Assembly: GCA_052144935.1 (NCBI GenBank)
Contig: JBKQPR010000123.1
Location: forward strand, 1-26,925
Length of the DNA stretch: 26,925 nt
Direction: 5' to 3'
Source: JOPF133 sp052144935
GTDB lineage: Bacteria; Acidobacteriota; Terriglobia; Bryobacterales; Bryobacteraceae
Both the position numbers and the translations under genes were made by a program. The notes under the pieces are model-generated. The model had not been told where the DNA came from. It made no database searches and saw only the letters and a program-made list of their open reading frames with translations. Every line of letters starts with the position of its first letter. Position 1 is the first letter of the stretch. Positions 6,596 to 14,967 of the stretch are shown one piece after another.

Positions 6596-8980
6596 TTGGT
6601 CACGGCGGCCCCCGGAGTGCCCTCTGGGGTGCCCTCTGGGGTGCCCTCTGGGGTGCCCTCTGGGGTGCCCTCTGGGGTGCCCTCTGGGGTGCCCTCTGGG
6701 GTGCCCTCTGGGGTGCCCTCTGGGCCCGCCACGGACTACGGCGTCTACCATCTCCGGCGCGTCTTCGACCTGCCGCGCAAGCCCGGGCGATTCGTGGTAC
6801 ACGTGAGCGGCGACAACCGCTACCAGTTGTTCGCCAATGGGCGGCGGGTGGCTTGGGGGCCGGCGCGTGGCGACCTGTTCCACTGGCGCTTCGAAACCGT
6901 GGATCTGGCGCCCTACCTGGAAGCCGGCCGCAACGCGCTGGCCGCGGTGGTGTGGAATTTCGGCGACTGGGCGCCGGAGGCCCAGGTGACATTGGAAACC
7001 GGTTTCGTGGTGGAGGGCGACAGCGAAGCCGAGCGCGTGGCGGGCACGGGCGCCAACTGGAAGGCGCGGCGCGACGAGGCCTACACCCCGGTAGCGCTCA
7101 ACAGCGGGAACATGCGCGGCTACTATGTGATCGGGCCGGGCGACCGCGTGAACGCGGCCAGGCATCCGTGGGGCTGGGAGACGAGAGACTTCGACGACTC
7201 GGGCTGGCCGGCCGCCGCCGTGATCGGGGTAGCCGCGGGGCGCGAAGCCAGCGATCCGCACTCGCGCTGGATGCTGACGCCGCGCACCATCCCCTTCGAG
7301 GAAGAAAGGCCCGAGCGCCTCGTAAAGGCGCGGCGCGCGAGCGGCATCCCGCTGCCGGCGGCCTTTCCCGCGCAGCCCGAGGCTCTGCACGTGCCCGCCA
7401 GGACGCATGCCGTGCTGCTGCTGGACCAAACGCATCTGACCACTGGATACCCTGAGTTGGCGCTGAGCGGCGGCAAGGATGCGGTGGTGAAGATGAGTTA
7501 CGCCGAGGCGCTCTTCCAGCCGGTTCCTCCGCCCGGCCGCGGCATGGAGAAGAACAACCGCGACGAGGTGGAAGGCAAACAGTTCATCGGCAACTACGAC
7601 GAATTCACCATGGATGGCGGCTTGGGCAGGGTCTTCCGGCCGCTGTGGTGGCGGACGTGGCGGTATGTGCAGCTCGATATCGAAACCCAGGACGAGCCTC
7701 TCACGGTGGATGACTTACGCGCCACTTACATCGGTTACCCCTTCGAACGGCGGGCGCGGTTCGAGGGCGGCGGCCCGGAGATCGGCCGCATCCTCGAGGT
7801 GGGCTGGCGCACCGCCCGTTTGTGCGCGCACGAGACTTATATGGATTGCCCTTATTACGAGCAGTTGCAGTATGTGGGCGACACGCGCATACAGTGCCTG
7901 ATTTCCCTGTATAACTCCGGCGACGCGCGGCTGATGCGCAACGCCATCGACCAGATTAACGATTCGCGGCAGAGCGACGGCGCCACCATGAGCCGCTACC
8001 CCACGCGCACGGAACAGTATATTCCCGGCTTCTCGCTGTGGTGGATCGCCATGGTACACGATTACTGGCGGTATGTGGACGACCCGGAGTTTGCGCGGCG
8101 CATGTTACCGGGCGTGCGCGCGGTACTTAGTTTCTTCGAGCGGTATCAGAAGCCCAACGGGTCCCTGGGCACCCTGCCGTGGTGGCGGTATTTGGACTGG
8201 GTGCCCGGATGGCCCAGCGGCGATCCGCCGCAGGAAGCCGATGGCTCTTCGGCGCCGTTCGACCTGATGCTGTCGATGGCCTACCGGTGGGCGGCGGAGC
8301 TGGAGAGCGGGCTGGGCCTCGCCGCGCTGGCCGAAGTGTACCGCGGGCGCGAACGGCAACTGCGCGCCACCATTCAGGAGCTTTATTGGGACTCCGGCAA
8401 GCGGCTGTACGCCGATACCCCGCGTAAGCTGCAGTTTTCGCAGCACGCCAACACGCTGGCGGTGCTGGCGGAGACGATCGCCGGGGAAGAAGCGCGCGAC
8501 CTGATGGTGCGCATCCTGACCGCGCCGGGTCTGGCGCAGACGGGCCTGTTCTTCCGCTTCTACGTGCACGTGGCGCTGGCCAAGGTGGGGGAAGGGGACC
8601 GCTATCTGGACCTGCTGGGCGATTGGCGCGACATGCTGGCGCGTGGCCTCTCCACCTTCGCAGAGATTGTGGAGCGGCCCGGCAGTCCCTCGCGGTCGGA
8701 TTGCCACGCCTGGAGCGCCAGCCCCAATATCGAGATTTTCCGCACCGTGCTGGGCGTGGATTCGGCGGCGCCCGGATTCGCGCGCGTCCGGATCGCTCCG
8801 CACCCCGGCCGCCTGGCTTCGTATTCGGGCGCGGTTCCGCATCCCAAAGGGATGGTGGAGGTGGCGTTTGCAGGCGGCACGGCCACGGTGAAGCTGCCGG
8901 CCGGAGTCAGCGGCGAATTCGTGTGGCGCGGAAAGCGGACGGACCTGGCGCCGGGGGTTAATCGCGTGGCAGTAAGGTAG
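6596..8980 (+). CDS. GH78 alpha-L-rhamnosidase-like glycoside hydrolase with VPSG-repeat N-terminus
   Basis: The 794-residue frame has residues 8-43 built of nine VPSG repeats. From about 46 (YGVYHLRRVFDLP) there is a jelly-roll domain, then further beta domains, an (alpha/alpha)6 catalytic barrel from about 385, and a C-terminal beta domain ending LAPGVNRVAVR. The catalytic stretch DCPYYEQLQYVGD (417-429) places Asp417, Glu422 and Asp429 with exactly the D-x4-E-x6-D spacing known for the GH78 enzyme BsRhaB; Glu690 in the FAEIVE loop is the likely second acid. SDCHAWSASP follows as in the family. The enzyme should release terminal alpha-L-rhamnose from glycans or glycosides. The 5' end is odd: no ATG, only TTG at 6596 or the GTG within each repeat, no clear Shine-Dalgarno sequence, and no signal peptide. 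A stop at 6563 limits upstream extension. The N-terminus may be truncated. Confidence 0.82.
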   Translation: MVTAAPGVPSGVPSGVPSGVPSGVPSGVPSGVPSGVPSGVPSGPATDYGVYHLRRVFDLPRKPGRFVVHVSGDNRYQLFANGRRVAWGPARGDLFHWRFETVDLAPYLEAGRNALAAVVWNFGDWAPEAQVTLETGFVVEGDSEAERVAGTGANWKARRDEAYTPVALNSGNMRGYYVIGPGDRVNAARHPWGWETRDFDDSGWPAAAVIGVAAGREASDPHSRWMLTPRTIPFEEERPERLVKARRASGIPLPAAFPAQPEALHVPARTHAVLLLDQTHLTTGYPELALSGGKDAVVKMSYAEALFQPVPPPGRGMEKNNRDEVEGKQFIGNYDEFTMDGGLGRVFRPLWWRTWRYVQLDIETQDEPLTVDDLRATYIGYPFERRARFEGGGPEIGRILEVGWRTARLCAHETYMDCPYYEQLQYVGDTRIQCLISLYNSGDARLMRNAIDQINDSRQSDGATMSRYPTRTEQYIPGFSLWWIAMVHDYWRYVDDPEFARRMLPGVRAVLSFFERYQKPNGSLGTLPWWRYLDWVPGWPSGDPPQEADGSSAPFDLMLSMAYRWAAELESGLGLAALAEVYRGRERQLRATIQELYWDSGKRLYADTPRKLQFSQHANTLAVLAETIAGEEARDLMVRILTAPGLAQTGLFFRFYVHVALAKVGEGDRYLDLLGDWRDMLARGLSTFAEIVERPGSPSRSDCHAWSASPNIEIFRTVLGVDSAAPGFARVRIAPHPGRLASYSGAVPHPKGMVEVAFAGGTATVKLPAGVSGEFVWRGKRTDLAPGVNRVAVR
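6617..6724 (+). repeat. 9 x 12-bp perfect tandem repeat (GTGCCCTCTGGG)
   Basis: Nine identical 12-base units run without a mismatch from 6617 to 6724, encoding (VPSG)9 in the rhamnosidase frame. All six frames stay open through the array, so open reading here says nothing about coding. Because 12 is a multiple of three, copy-number change would alter linker length without shifting the frame. Perfect identity suggests recent expansion. An assembly artefact is also possible. Confidence 0.95.
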
Positions 8981-8983
8981 TTA

Positions 8984-9579
8984 TAGTCTGGGGCCGCATT
9001 GCAGACGGCGGCGCGGCGCGCTGGCCGATTGGCTACCATGATGTCCCCAATACCTTCCCCGGCTAGCCCTCCAACTTGCTATATAGCGCTGGCAGCACTG
9101 GCCATGGCCAGGATTTCGCCATTGGTCTCTGGCAGCGGTTTCCGATAGTCCCTATCTTCGGCGGAGTGTCACCTGAATTGGTCGTCGCGAACATGCGCTC
9201 GCCCCCTCTGTCAGTGTTGAGGGGCGCTTTCGGGTGGATTGATTGAAAATCACCTTGATTGCCGTAGTGCGATATATCGGCTTCGTTCGCTTTTCGGCTG
9301 TGATTAACTCTTCCGCACCGGCGAGTATGGCGCATGCGACGTGAATTGCGTCTATCCCCGTGACTCCACTCTGACACCCAAGGTATTTGTCAAGGGACAA
9401 ACGGAGTTGTCCCTCGCTGCCTTTCCGAGGCAGGCGTTGTTAGCTTCACGCTCTGACGGGGCGCGCCCTTGGCGTCCTGATCGGGAGCGTATCTTATCTA
9501 AATTCGCCCAGTTCGTTTTTCGGCCCCGAGTTTTTGCGTCGTTTTTCGGGCCAGCGCCCAAGCGTGACCAGTCATTCAT
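8984..9579. other. gene-poor interval with degraded DNA
   Basis: These roughly 600 bases hold no intact gene I can support. They contain a minus-strand PIN-domain fragment (9245-9400), a small hairpin GGGACAA...TTGTCCC at 9394-9413, and a repeated TCGTTTTTCGG motif around 9513-9550. Composition is less GC-rich than the flanks. It looks like the scar of a lost toxin-antitoxin or mobile region. Confidence 0.5.
9245..9400 (-). pseudogene. C-terminal fragment of a PIN-domain toxin
   Basis: The minus-strand reading GVTGIDAIHVACAILAGAEE, continued by LITAEKRTKPIYRTTAIKVI, is the C-terminal half of a VapC-like PIN ribonuclease: D-A-I-H-V-A carries the third conserved acid, followed by the (L/F)(I/V)T strand and the closing KVI strand. 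The N-terminal half with the first Asp and the Glu is missing, as is any antitoxin. The frame starts at a TTG only by chance. It is dead as a nuclease. Confidence 0.55.
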
Positions 9580-10509
9580 TTGCACGTATCCAGCCTTCAG
9601 AGAAGGCCTTCCCCCGCGCTCCTGGTCCTGAATAAGGAGGGGTCGCTCGCCATCGTCGATCCGGCTTCGCGCAAAGTGCTCGGCGCCGTGCGCACCGGAG
9701 ATACACCGCATGAGGTGGCGGCGTCCAGCCGATGGCCAACTCGCCTTCGTCGCCAACTATGGCGGCTCGACGCCGGGAAACAGTATTTCGGTGATCGGCC
9801 TGGCCGCGCGCAAAGAGCTGCGCCGCGTGGATCTCGGCTCGCTCCGCCGTCCTCACGGCCTGGCGTTTGCCGGCGGAAAGCTGTATTTCACCGCCGAAGT
9901 GAACAAACTGATCGGGCGCCACGACCCCGCTGCCAATCGGATCGACTGGCTGCTGGGCACCGGGCAGAGCACCACCCACATGATTATGGTGAGCCCGGAT
10001 CTCACCCGGATCTACACCACCAATATCGGCTCCGACAGCATCAACATCGAAGCCGCCGGGGACCAGAACTGGAACGAAACCGCGATCCCGGTGGGCAAAG
10101 GTCCGGAAGGCTTCGACGTGTCTCCCGATGGCAAGCAGCTCTGGGCCGCGCACTCGCGCGACGGAGGCGTTTCGGTGATCGACATCCACACCCAACGCGT
10201 CGTGCGCACCTTCAGTGTCGAGACCAGGCGCTCGAATCGGTTGAAGTTCACGCCCGATGGCCGGCTGGTGCTGATCTCGGACCTGGATGCCGGAGAACTG
10301 CTGGTGCTGGAGCGTGACACGTGCAAAGAGCTCAAGCGGATGAATCTGGGCCACAACCCCGCGGGCATTTTGATTACCCCCGACAGCGCCCGGGCTTATG
10401 TGGCCGTCACCGGCGACAACGAGGTGGCCGAGATCGATTTGAAGACCCAGGATCTGGCAGGCCGCATCAAGACCGGCACGGGCCGGACGGGATGGCTTGG
10501 GTGAAATAG
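9580..10509 (+). pseudogene. YVTN/NHL-type beta-propeller protein, frameshifted and 5'-truncated
   Basis: Residues such as ALLVLNKEGSLAIVDPASRK, DGQLAFVANYGG, GPEGFDVSPDGKQLWAAHS and NPAGILITPDSARAYVAVTG are blades of a YVTN-family beta-propeller (often secreted, lactonase-like). The reading is broken twice. One extra base near 9727 (TCCAGCC) separates the first blade from the rest. One missing base near 10484 (GGCCGG where GGCCCGG would restore the frame) replaces the canonical ending GPDGMAWVK, which is found in the neighbouring frame and stops at 10509. The start is also wrong: no ATG, signal peptide or Shine-Dalgarno sequence before the first blade. Either a decaying gene, or a living gene with sequencing indels; the missing 5' end favours decay. 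Confidence 0.7.
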
Positions 10510-10561
10510 GAGTCGCGCGGGCGGTTGCTTTGCGATAAGCTCTTGAAGCATAGGAGAAGAT

Positions 10562-11410
10562 ATGCGCCGTAGAGATTTCCTGCCTGCCCTGGCTGCCACC
10601 GCCGCGGCGGCCCAGACTCCCGCCCCTGCCCCGCTCGCGCGCAAGGGCAACCTGAAGCAGTGCGTCACGCGCGGCGTTTTTGGCCGCGCCATGAGCTTCG
10701 AGGACACCTGCCGCGAAGCCGCCCGCCAAGGGTGCAAGGGGTACGACCTGATCGGGCCGGCCGACTGGCCCATGCTCAAAAAATACGGCCTGATTCCCAC
10801 CATGTACCAGGGAGCGGGCGGCACCATTCCAGACGCGCTCAATCGCAAGGAGAATCACGAGAAGCTGGAGAAGACCATGCACCCGGCCATCGACGAAGCG
10901 GCCGCCAACGGCGTGCCCAGCATCATCACGTTCTCGGGAAACCGCAGGGGCATGGCGGACGCCGAAGGCGCCGACAATTGCGTGGCCTTCCTGAACCGCG
11001 TGAAAGCGCACGCCGAAGACAAGGGCATCAATATCTGCATGGAGTATCTGAACAGCAAGGTGAACCACAAGGACTACATGTTCGACCACTACTACTGGGG
11101 CGTGGACGTCATGAAGCGGGTGAATTCGCCGCGCGTCAAGATCCTCTTCGACATCTACCATGCGCAGATCATGGACGGCGATATCGTGCGCAACATCCGC
11201 GACAACATTCAGTGGATCGGCCATTTCCACACCGGCGGCAATCCCGGCCGGCACGAGATCGACGAAACCCAGGAGCTGAACTACCGCTTCGTCGCGCAAG
11301 CCATTTTGGACCTGAAATACACCGGCTATGTGGCCCACGAATACTCGCCCGCGCAGGGCCACGACCCGGTGGAGAGCCTGAACCGGGCGATGGAAATTTT
11401 CGACGTGTAG
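10562..11410 (+). CDS. Tat-exported hydroxypyruvate isomerase-like TIM-barrel protein
   Basis: The 282-residue protein starts with a twin-arginine signal (MRRRDFLPALAATAAAAQ), so it is exported folded, probably with its metal bound. The mature part is a xylose-isomerase-like (AP endonuclease 2 superfamily) barrel. Four metal ligands are in the expected strands: Glu161 (CMEYLN), Asp197 (LFDIYH), His223 (GHFHTGG) and Glu260 (AHEYSP). The EYLN, FDIYHAQ and GHFH.....GRHEI motifs are those of hydroxypyruvate isomerase (Hyi), which interconverts hydroxypyruvate and tartronate semialdehyde, though exported homologues are usually labelled only as sugar phosphate isomerase/epimerase. A good Shine-Dalgarno sequence (AGGAGA, 10552-10557) fixes the start at 10562. 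It stands alone and converges on the histidine kinase gene. Confidence 0.82.
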   Translation: MRRRDFLPALAATAAAAQTPAPAPLARKGNLKQCVTRGVFGRAMSFEDTCREAARQGCKGYDLIGPADWPMLKKYGLIPTMYQGAGGTIPDALNRKENHEKLEKTMHPAIDEAAANGVPSIITFSGNRRGMADAEGADNCVAFLNRVKAHAEDKGINICMEYLNSKVNHKDYMFDHYYWGVDVMKRVNSPRVKILFDIYHAQIMDGDIVRNIRDNIQWIGHFHTGGNPGRHEIDETQELNYRFVAQAILDLKYTGYVAHEYSPAQGHDPVESLNRAMEIFDV

Positions 11411-11489
11411 CGGAGACGAGCAGGACTATTGCGCTAAGTGCTGAATAAGTTCACCGAGCGCTGCAGCGGAAATAGGGCTGCCACCTACC

Positions 11490-11573
11490 TCACCGCCGAA
11501 GCGCGGAGAAACCAACTCTCTTTTTGCTTCTCCGCGCTTCCTCCGTTATCTCCGTGTCTCCGCGGTGAAGACG
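11490..11573. repeat. inverted repeat between convergent genes (dispersed-repeat type, possible terminator)
   Basis: A perfect 12-bp inverted repeat, AAGCGCGGAGAA (11499-11510) and TTCTCCGCGCTT (11528-11539), has a 17-base loop containing a T-run. Outer blocks TCACCGCC (11490) and CGCGGTGA (near 11560) also pair nearly perfectly. On the minus strand it encodes the nonsense peptide HRGDTEITEEARRSKK, which I recognise as a product of a widespread non-coding repeat. Its position between the stop at 11410 and the stop at 11579 suits a bidirectional terminator. Confidence 0.55.
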
Positions 11574-11578
11574 TGGCC

Positions 11579-12874
11579 TCACGCCGCCAGAGGCAGCTCG
11601 ATCCTCACCCTCAACCCCGGCGCGGCGTTTTCCGCCCACACGTTGCCGTGGTGCAGGGTGATCGCGCGCTGAGCGATGGCCAGGCCGAGACCCGCGCCGC
11701 CGGTTGCGCTGTCGCGCGAATCGTCCACCCGGAAGAAGGTGTTGAAGATCTTGGTGAGCGCCCAATCGGGCACTCCCGGCCCATAATCGCGCACCGCGAT
11801 GCGCACGGTGTTGCAGGCGGTTTCCAGGCTCACCTCCACTTGCGATCCCTCCGGGGTGTAGCGGATCGAATTGCGCACCACGTTCTCGATGGCGCGCCGC
11901 AACAGTTCCTCATCGCCGCGCAAAGTGATCGGATTGCCCGCTGCGATCACGATGCCGCAGCCGCGCGCGTCGGCTTCCAGGCGGCAATCTTCCACCACCT
12001 CGGCCACCAATTGGTCGATGCGCACCAGCTCGGGAATATTGGTAGACGGATCTCCCTCGGCGCGGGTCATCTGCACCAGCGCGCCCACCAGGTCCGTGAG
12101 CCGGTGGATCTCCTTCTTGATGCGGTCCACAGCCGATTCGCGGTCTTCCGCCGTGCGCACCAGCTCGGCGGCGAAACTGAGGCGCGCCAAAGGCGAGCGC
12201 AGCTCGTGCGAAATATCCTGCAGCAGGCGCCGCTCGGCGGCCACCAGGGTTCCGATGCGCTCGGCCATGCGGTCGAACGCGCGGCTCAGCTCGCCGATTT
12301 CGTCCTTCCGCTTCGAGTTCACGCGCACGCTGAGGTCGCCCGAGCCGAAGCGGTCCACCGTGCGCGCCAGGCTGTGCAAAGGCGAGGCGATATTCAGCGC
12401 CAGGATCCAGCACACCAGCGCCACGGCCGCCAGAATCAGCAGGTAAAAGGGAATGTAGCTGGTCAGATCGAATGCCGCGTCGTTGACGATGATCAGCCGG
12501 TACCGTCCGTCGCGCGAGCTTTGCACCACGATAAAACGGCCGCCCGAGTGGTGCGGCACGCCCCACTGGTGCGCCACGTCGTTGAAGAAGGCGGAGCGGT
12601 CCTCACCAGTCGCCAGGTCTTTGCCCTCGGAATTTGTGAAGTAGCGGCGCTGGATCAGGCGGCTGTTGAGGCGGTCCATGTAAGCGGCCAGTTGCGGCTC
12701 GCCGCCCGACTGGTAAACCGCCGCCGCGTCCTCCAGCAGCATGGCGTCCACGCGGTCCATCCCGCCGCCGCGCGCGTGCATGGACATGAAGAAAGTCACC
12801 CCCACGAAGGCCACCAGGGAGAGCACCAGCGTGGCGAAGCACCAGAGCAGGATCTTGGCGTAGACCGATCTCAC
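11579..12874 (-). CDS. CpxA-like sensor histidine kinase
   Basis: The 431-residue inner-membrane kinase has TM1 at residues about 8-30, a periplasmic sensor region 31-140, TM2 141-160, HAMP 161-213 and a dimerisation/H-box QDISHELRSPLARL with phospho-acceptor His223. The ATPase domain carries an N-box (ENVVRNSIRY), the G1 box DYGPGVPD and the G2 box GGAGLGLAIAQ. All catalytic motifs are intact. Organisation and H-box match the CpxA group of envelope-stress kinases. It starts with GTG overlapping the regulator's TGA (GTGA, 12871-12874), behind a GGGGAGG, so the two are translationally coupled. The signal sensed is unknown; the divergent genes for a Gly/Met-rich secreted protein and an outer-membrane receptor suggest an envelope-related input. 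Confidence 0.9.
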   Translation of the reverse strand: MRSVYAKILLWCFATLVLSLVAFVGVTFFMSMHARGGGMDRVDAMLLEDAAAVYQSGGEPQLAAYMDRLNSRLIQRRYFTNSEGKDLATGEDRSAFFNDVAHQWGVPHHSGGRFIVVQSSRDGRYRLIIVNDAAFDLTSYIPFYLLILAAVALVCWILALNIASPLHSLARTVDRFGSGDLSVRVNSKRKDEIGELSRAFDRMAERIGTLVAAERRLLQDISHELRSPLARLSFAAELVRTAEDRESAVDRIKKEIHRLTDLVGALVQMTRAEGDPSTNIPELVRIDQLVAEVVEDCRLEADARGCGIVIAAGNPITLRGDEELLRRAIENVVRNSIRYTPEGSQVEVSLETACNTVRIAVRDYGPGVPDWALTKIFNTFFRVDDSRDSATGGAGLGLAIAQRAITLHHGNVWAENAAPGLRVRIELPLAA

Positions 12875-13590
12875 ACTTCCTCCCCTTGCCCCGCCGCGAA
12901 CAGGTAGCCCACGCCGCGAATCGTGCGGATGGGCGAGCGGCCGGCCCCTTCCAGCTTCTTCCGCAGGTGGCTGATGTGTACGTCAAGCGAGCGTTCGTAG
13001 GGCGTCGAGCGGCGCTGGTAGAGGGCCGCTGCAAGCTCGTCGCGCGACACCGTGCGGCCGGCCGAACGCACCAGGATTTCCAGGATGTCGAACTCGATGG
13101 CGGTGATTTCCAGATCGTGGTCGAGAAGCCAGGCCTGCCGGCTGTTGGCGTCGATCCGGACGCCGCCGGCTTCGAACACCTGGGCCTCGGGCGCCTCCGG
13201 GCGACCGGCGCGGCGCAGTACGGCTCGGATGCGCGCCAGCAATTCCTCCGGCCCGAAGGGTTTGGGCAGATAATCGTCGGCGCCTGCGTTGAGGCCCGCC
13301 ACGCGGTCCGTCTGGGCGGTCCGCGCGGTCAGCATGATCACCGGGGTGGCGCTGCGCTTGCGCAATTGCCGCAGCAGCTCGAAGCCGTCGAGCACCGGCA
13401 GCATGACGTCGAGGAGGATCAGGTCGAAGTCGCCTTCGAGCGAGCGGGCCAGGCCGGTTTGGCCGTCGTGCACCGCGTCGATGCGGAACCCCTGTTGCGA
13501 GAAGTAATCCTTCATTAATAAGCAGAGTTCCAGATCGTCCTCTACCAGGAGGATCGACTTTGCAGACCGGTTGCCGTCGCTCGCTGTCAC
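12871..13590 (-). CDS. CpxR/OmpR-type response regulator
   Basis: The 239-residue protein has a receiver domain with the acidic pair in LLVEDDLELC (Asp18/Asp19), phospho-acceptor Asp61 in LILLDVMLPVLDG, the switch Thr in MLTAR and Lys in YLPKPFG. A winged-helix Trans_reg_C domain follows (from about 130), with LDVHISHLRKKLEGAG and TIRGVGYLF at the recognition helix and wing. It should bind DNA as a dimer after phosphorylation by the adjacent kinase. No ATG fits; the GTG at 13590 gives a normal length, while the frame runs open further upstream without family similarity. It is divergent from the gene at 13703, so the 112-bp gap probably contains sites for its own product. Confidence 0.88.
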   Translation of the reverse strand: MTASDGNRSAKSILLVEDDLELCLLMKDYFSQQGFRIDAVHDGQTGLARSLEGDFDLILLDVMLPVLDGFELLRQLRKRSATPVIMLTARTAQTDRVAGLNAGADDYLPKPFGPEELLARIRAVLRRAGRPEAPEAQVFEAGGVRIDANSRQAWLLDHDLEITAIEFDILEILVRSAGRTVSRDELAAALYQRRSTPYERSLDVHISHLRKKLEGAGRSPIRTIRGVGYLFAAGQGEEV

Positions 13591-13702
13591 AATGGTTCCA
13601 GTTTCATTTGTAACGCAAACGGAACCCTCCGCGGCGCTTTCGGGAGGGCCTTTTACAAAACTTAAGACGCGAAGCGACCCCGCGTGTCGTTTACTGAAAG
13701 AG

Positions 13703-14962
13703 ATGAGGAAGTTGCTATGTGTAATCGGCGTGGGTGTGTGCGCGGCGGCCCTGGCCCTCGCGCAGACGGCGTCGAAATCGTTTGTCGGCACCGTCGCCGG
13801 GTTTCACCCCGATACCGCCGAGGTGGAGATTAAACCGGACAACGCTCCAGTGGTGGTGGCCAAGTTCACGCCGGAAACCATCGCGCAGCGCGTGGCGCCC
13901 GGAGAAAAGGATCTCAAAAAGGCCGAGACCATCACGGTGACCGATGTGGCCGTCGGCGATCGCGTGCTCGCCACCCTGGAAGCCGGCACCGTCAACCTGC
14001 GGCGCATCGTGGATATGTCGCTCGCCGATATCGCCAAGCGCAATGAGGCCGACCGGCTGGATTGGACGCGGCGCGGCATTTCGGGCGTGGTGGCGGCCAA
14101 GAACGGCGCGGAAGTCACCCTCAAGATGCGGACGTTGACCGGCGAAGTGCATGCCGTGGTCACGGTGGGCGAGAAGACGTCGTTCAAGCGCTACGCGCCC
14201 GATTCGGTGAAATTCGCCGACGCCCAGGACAGCAAGCTCGCCGACGTCAGCGTGGGCGACCAGTTGCGGGCCCGCGGCAAGAAAAGCGAGGACGGCCTGC
14301 AGGTGACGGCCGACGACGTGGTGTTCGGTACCTTCCAGACCAGAGCGGGTTCGATTACCGCCGTAAACGCCGAGGCCGGCCAAGTCACCGTGAAAGACAT
14401 GGCGTCGGGCAAGCCTTTGGTGGTGAAGGTGACGGCCGATTCGCAGCTCAAGAAGATGCCGGACATGTCGGCCATGATGGGCATGATGGGACGCGGCGGC
14501 GGGGCGCCCGGCAACGGGACCGGCGCTTCGGCCGGCGGTCCTCCCGCGGCCGCCGGGGCCCCCGGCACCGGGCCGGGTATGATGGGACGCGGCGGAGCAC
14601 CAGGAGGCGGTTCGCCTGCGGGCGCCGGGGCGGCCGGCGGCGGGCCCGGCATGATGGGCCGCGCCGGCGCGATGGACATTTCGCAGATGCTGGAGCACAT
14701 GCCCGCGGCCAAGTTGGACGATTTGAAACCGGGCCAGACCATCGTGGTCTCCAGCACCAAAGGCGCCAGGAGCGATGAGATCACCGCCATCATGCTTCTG
14801 GCGAATGCCGACATGTTGATTCAAATGGCCACCATGAGCTCCGGCCGCGGCGGCCGCGCCGGTGGTGGCGGAGGAATGTCCGGCGCAGCTATGGGCGGCA
14901 TGATGGGGGGCGGCGGCATGGGAGACATGAGCGGCTTCGGCATGCCCAGCATCATTTTCTGA
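13703..14962 (+). CDS. secreted Gly/Met-rich protein with DUF5666-like beta modules
   Basis: The 419-residue protein has a signal peptide (MRKLLCVIGVGVCAAALALA). Residues about 25-250 consist of three related small beta-barrel modules (SFVGTVAGFHPDTAEVEIK; GISGVVAAKNGAEVTLKMR; RAGSITAVNAEAGQVTVKD), each with a V-GD-V/L strand, resembling DUF5666/OB-like repeats. From about 250 the chain becomes Gly/Pro/Ala/Met-rich with repeated MMGRGG or GMMG blocks, interrupted by a last folded stretch (LDDLKPGQTIVVSSTKG). It ends in a Gly/Met tail (GGMMGGGGMGDMSGFGMPS). Function unknown; clustered methionines in an exported protein could bind Cu(I) or Ag(I), but glycine-rich low complexity could equally be a flexible linker. 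It is divergent from the Cpx-like pair and 103 bp upstream of the receptor, with a palindrome in that gap. Confidence 0.7.
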   Translation: MRKLLCVIGVGVCAAALALAQTASKSFVGTVAGFHPDTAEVEIKPDNAPVVVAKFTPETIAQRVAPGEKDLKKAETITVTDVAVGDRVLATLEAGTVNLRRIVDMSLADIAKRNEADRLDWTRRGISGVVAAKNGAEVTLKMRTLTGEVHAVVTVGEKTSFKRYAPDSVKFADAQDSKLADVSVGDQLRARGKKSEDGLQVTADDVVFGTFQTRAGSITAVNAEAGQVTVKDMASGKPLVVKVTADSQLKKMPDMSAMMGMMGRGGGAPGNGTGASAGGPPAAAGAPGTGPGMMGRGGAPGGGSPAGAGAAGGGPGMMGRAGAMDISQMLEHMPAAKLDDLKPGQTIVVSSTKGARSDEITAIMLLANADMLIQMATMSSGRGGRAGGGGGMSGAAMGGMMGGGGMGDMSGFGMPSIIF

Positions 14963-14967
14963 CAGCG

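Noticed and set aside
6617..6724. CRISPR array
   Set aside because: The units are contiguous 12-mers without spacers.
6546..7455. Open frames reading (CPLG)n or (GALW)n and antisense (PEGT)n, (RGHP)n, (QRAP)n over the tandem repeat
   Set aside because: They are the other frames of the same 12-bp array, continue into shadows of the rhamnosidase gene, and have no family similarity.
9572..11362. 596-residue minus-strand frame
   Set aside because: Antisense of the propeller pseudogene and the TIM-barrel gene, with His/Val/Ala-rich shadow composition.
11438..12907. 489-residue plus-strand frame
   Set aside because: Antisense of the histidine kinase, without any domain.
13591..13702. CpxR box (GTAAA-N5-GTAAA) in the divergent gap
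   Set aside because: Single GTAA/TTTAC half-sites exist, but no pair has the required spacing.
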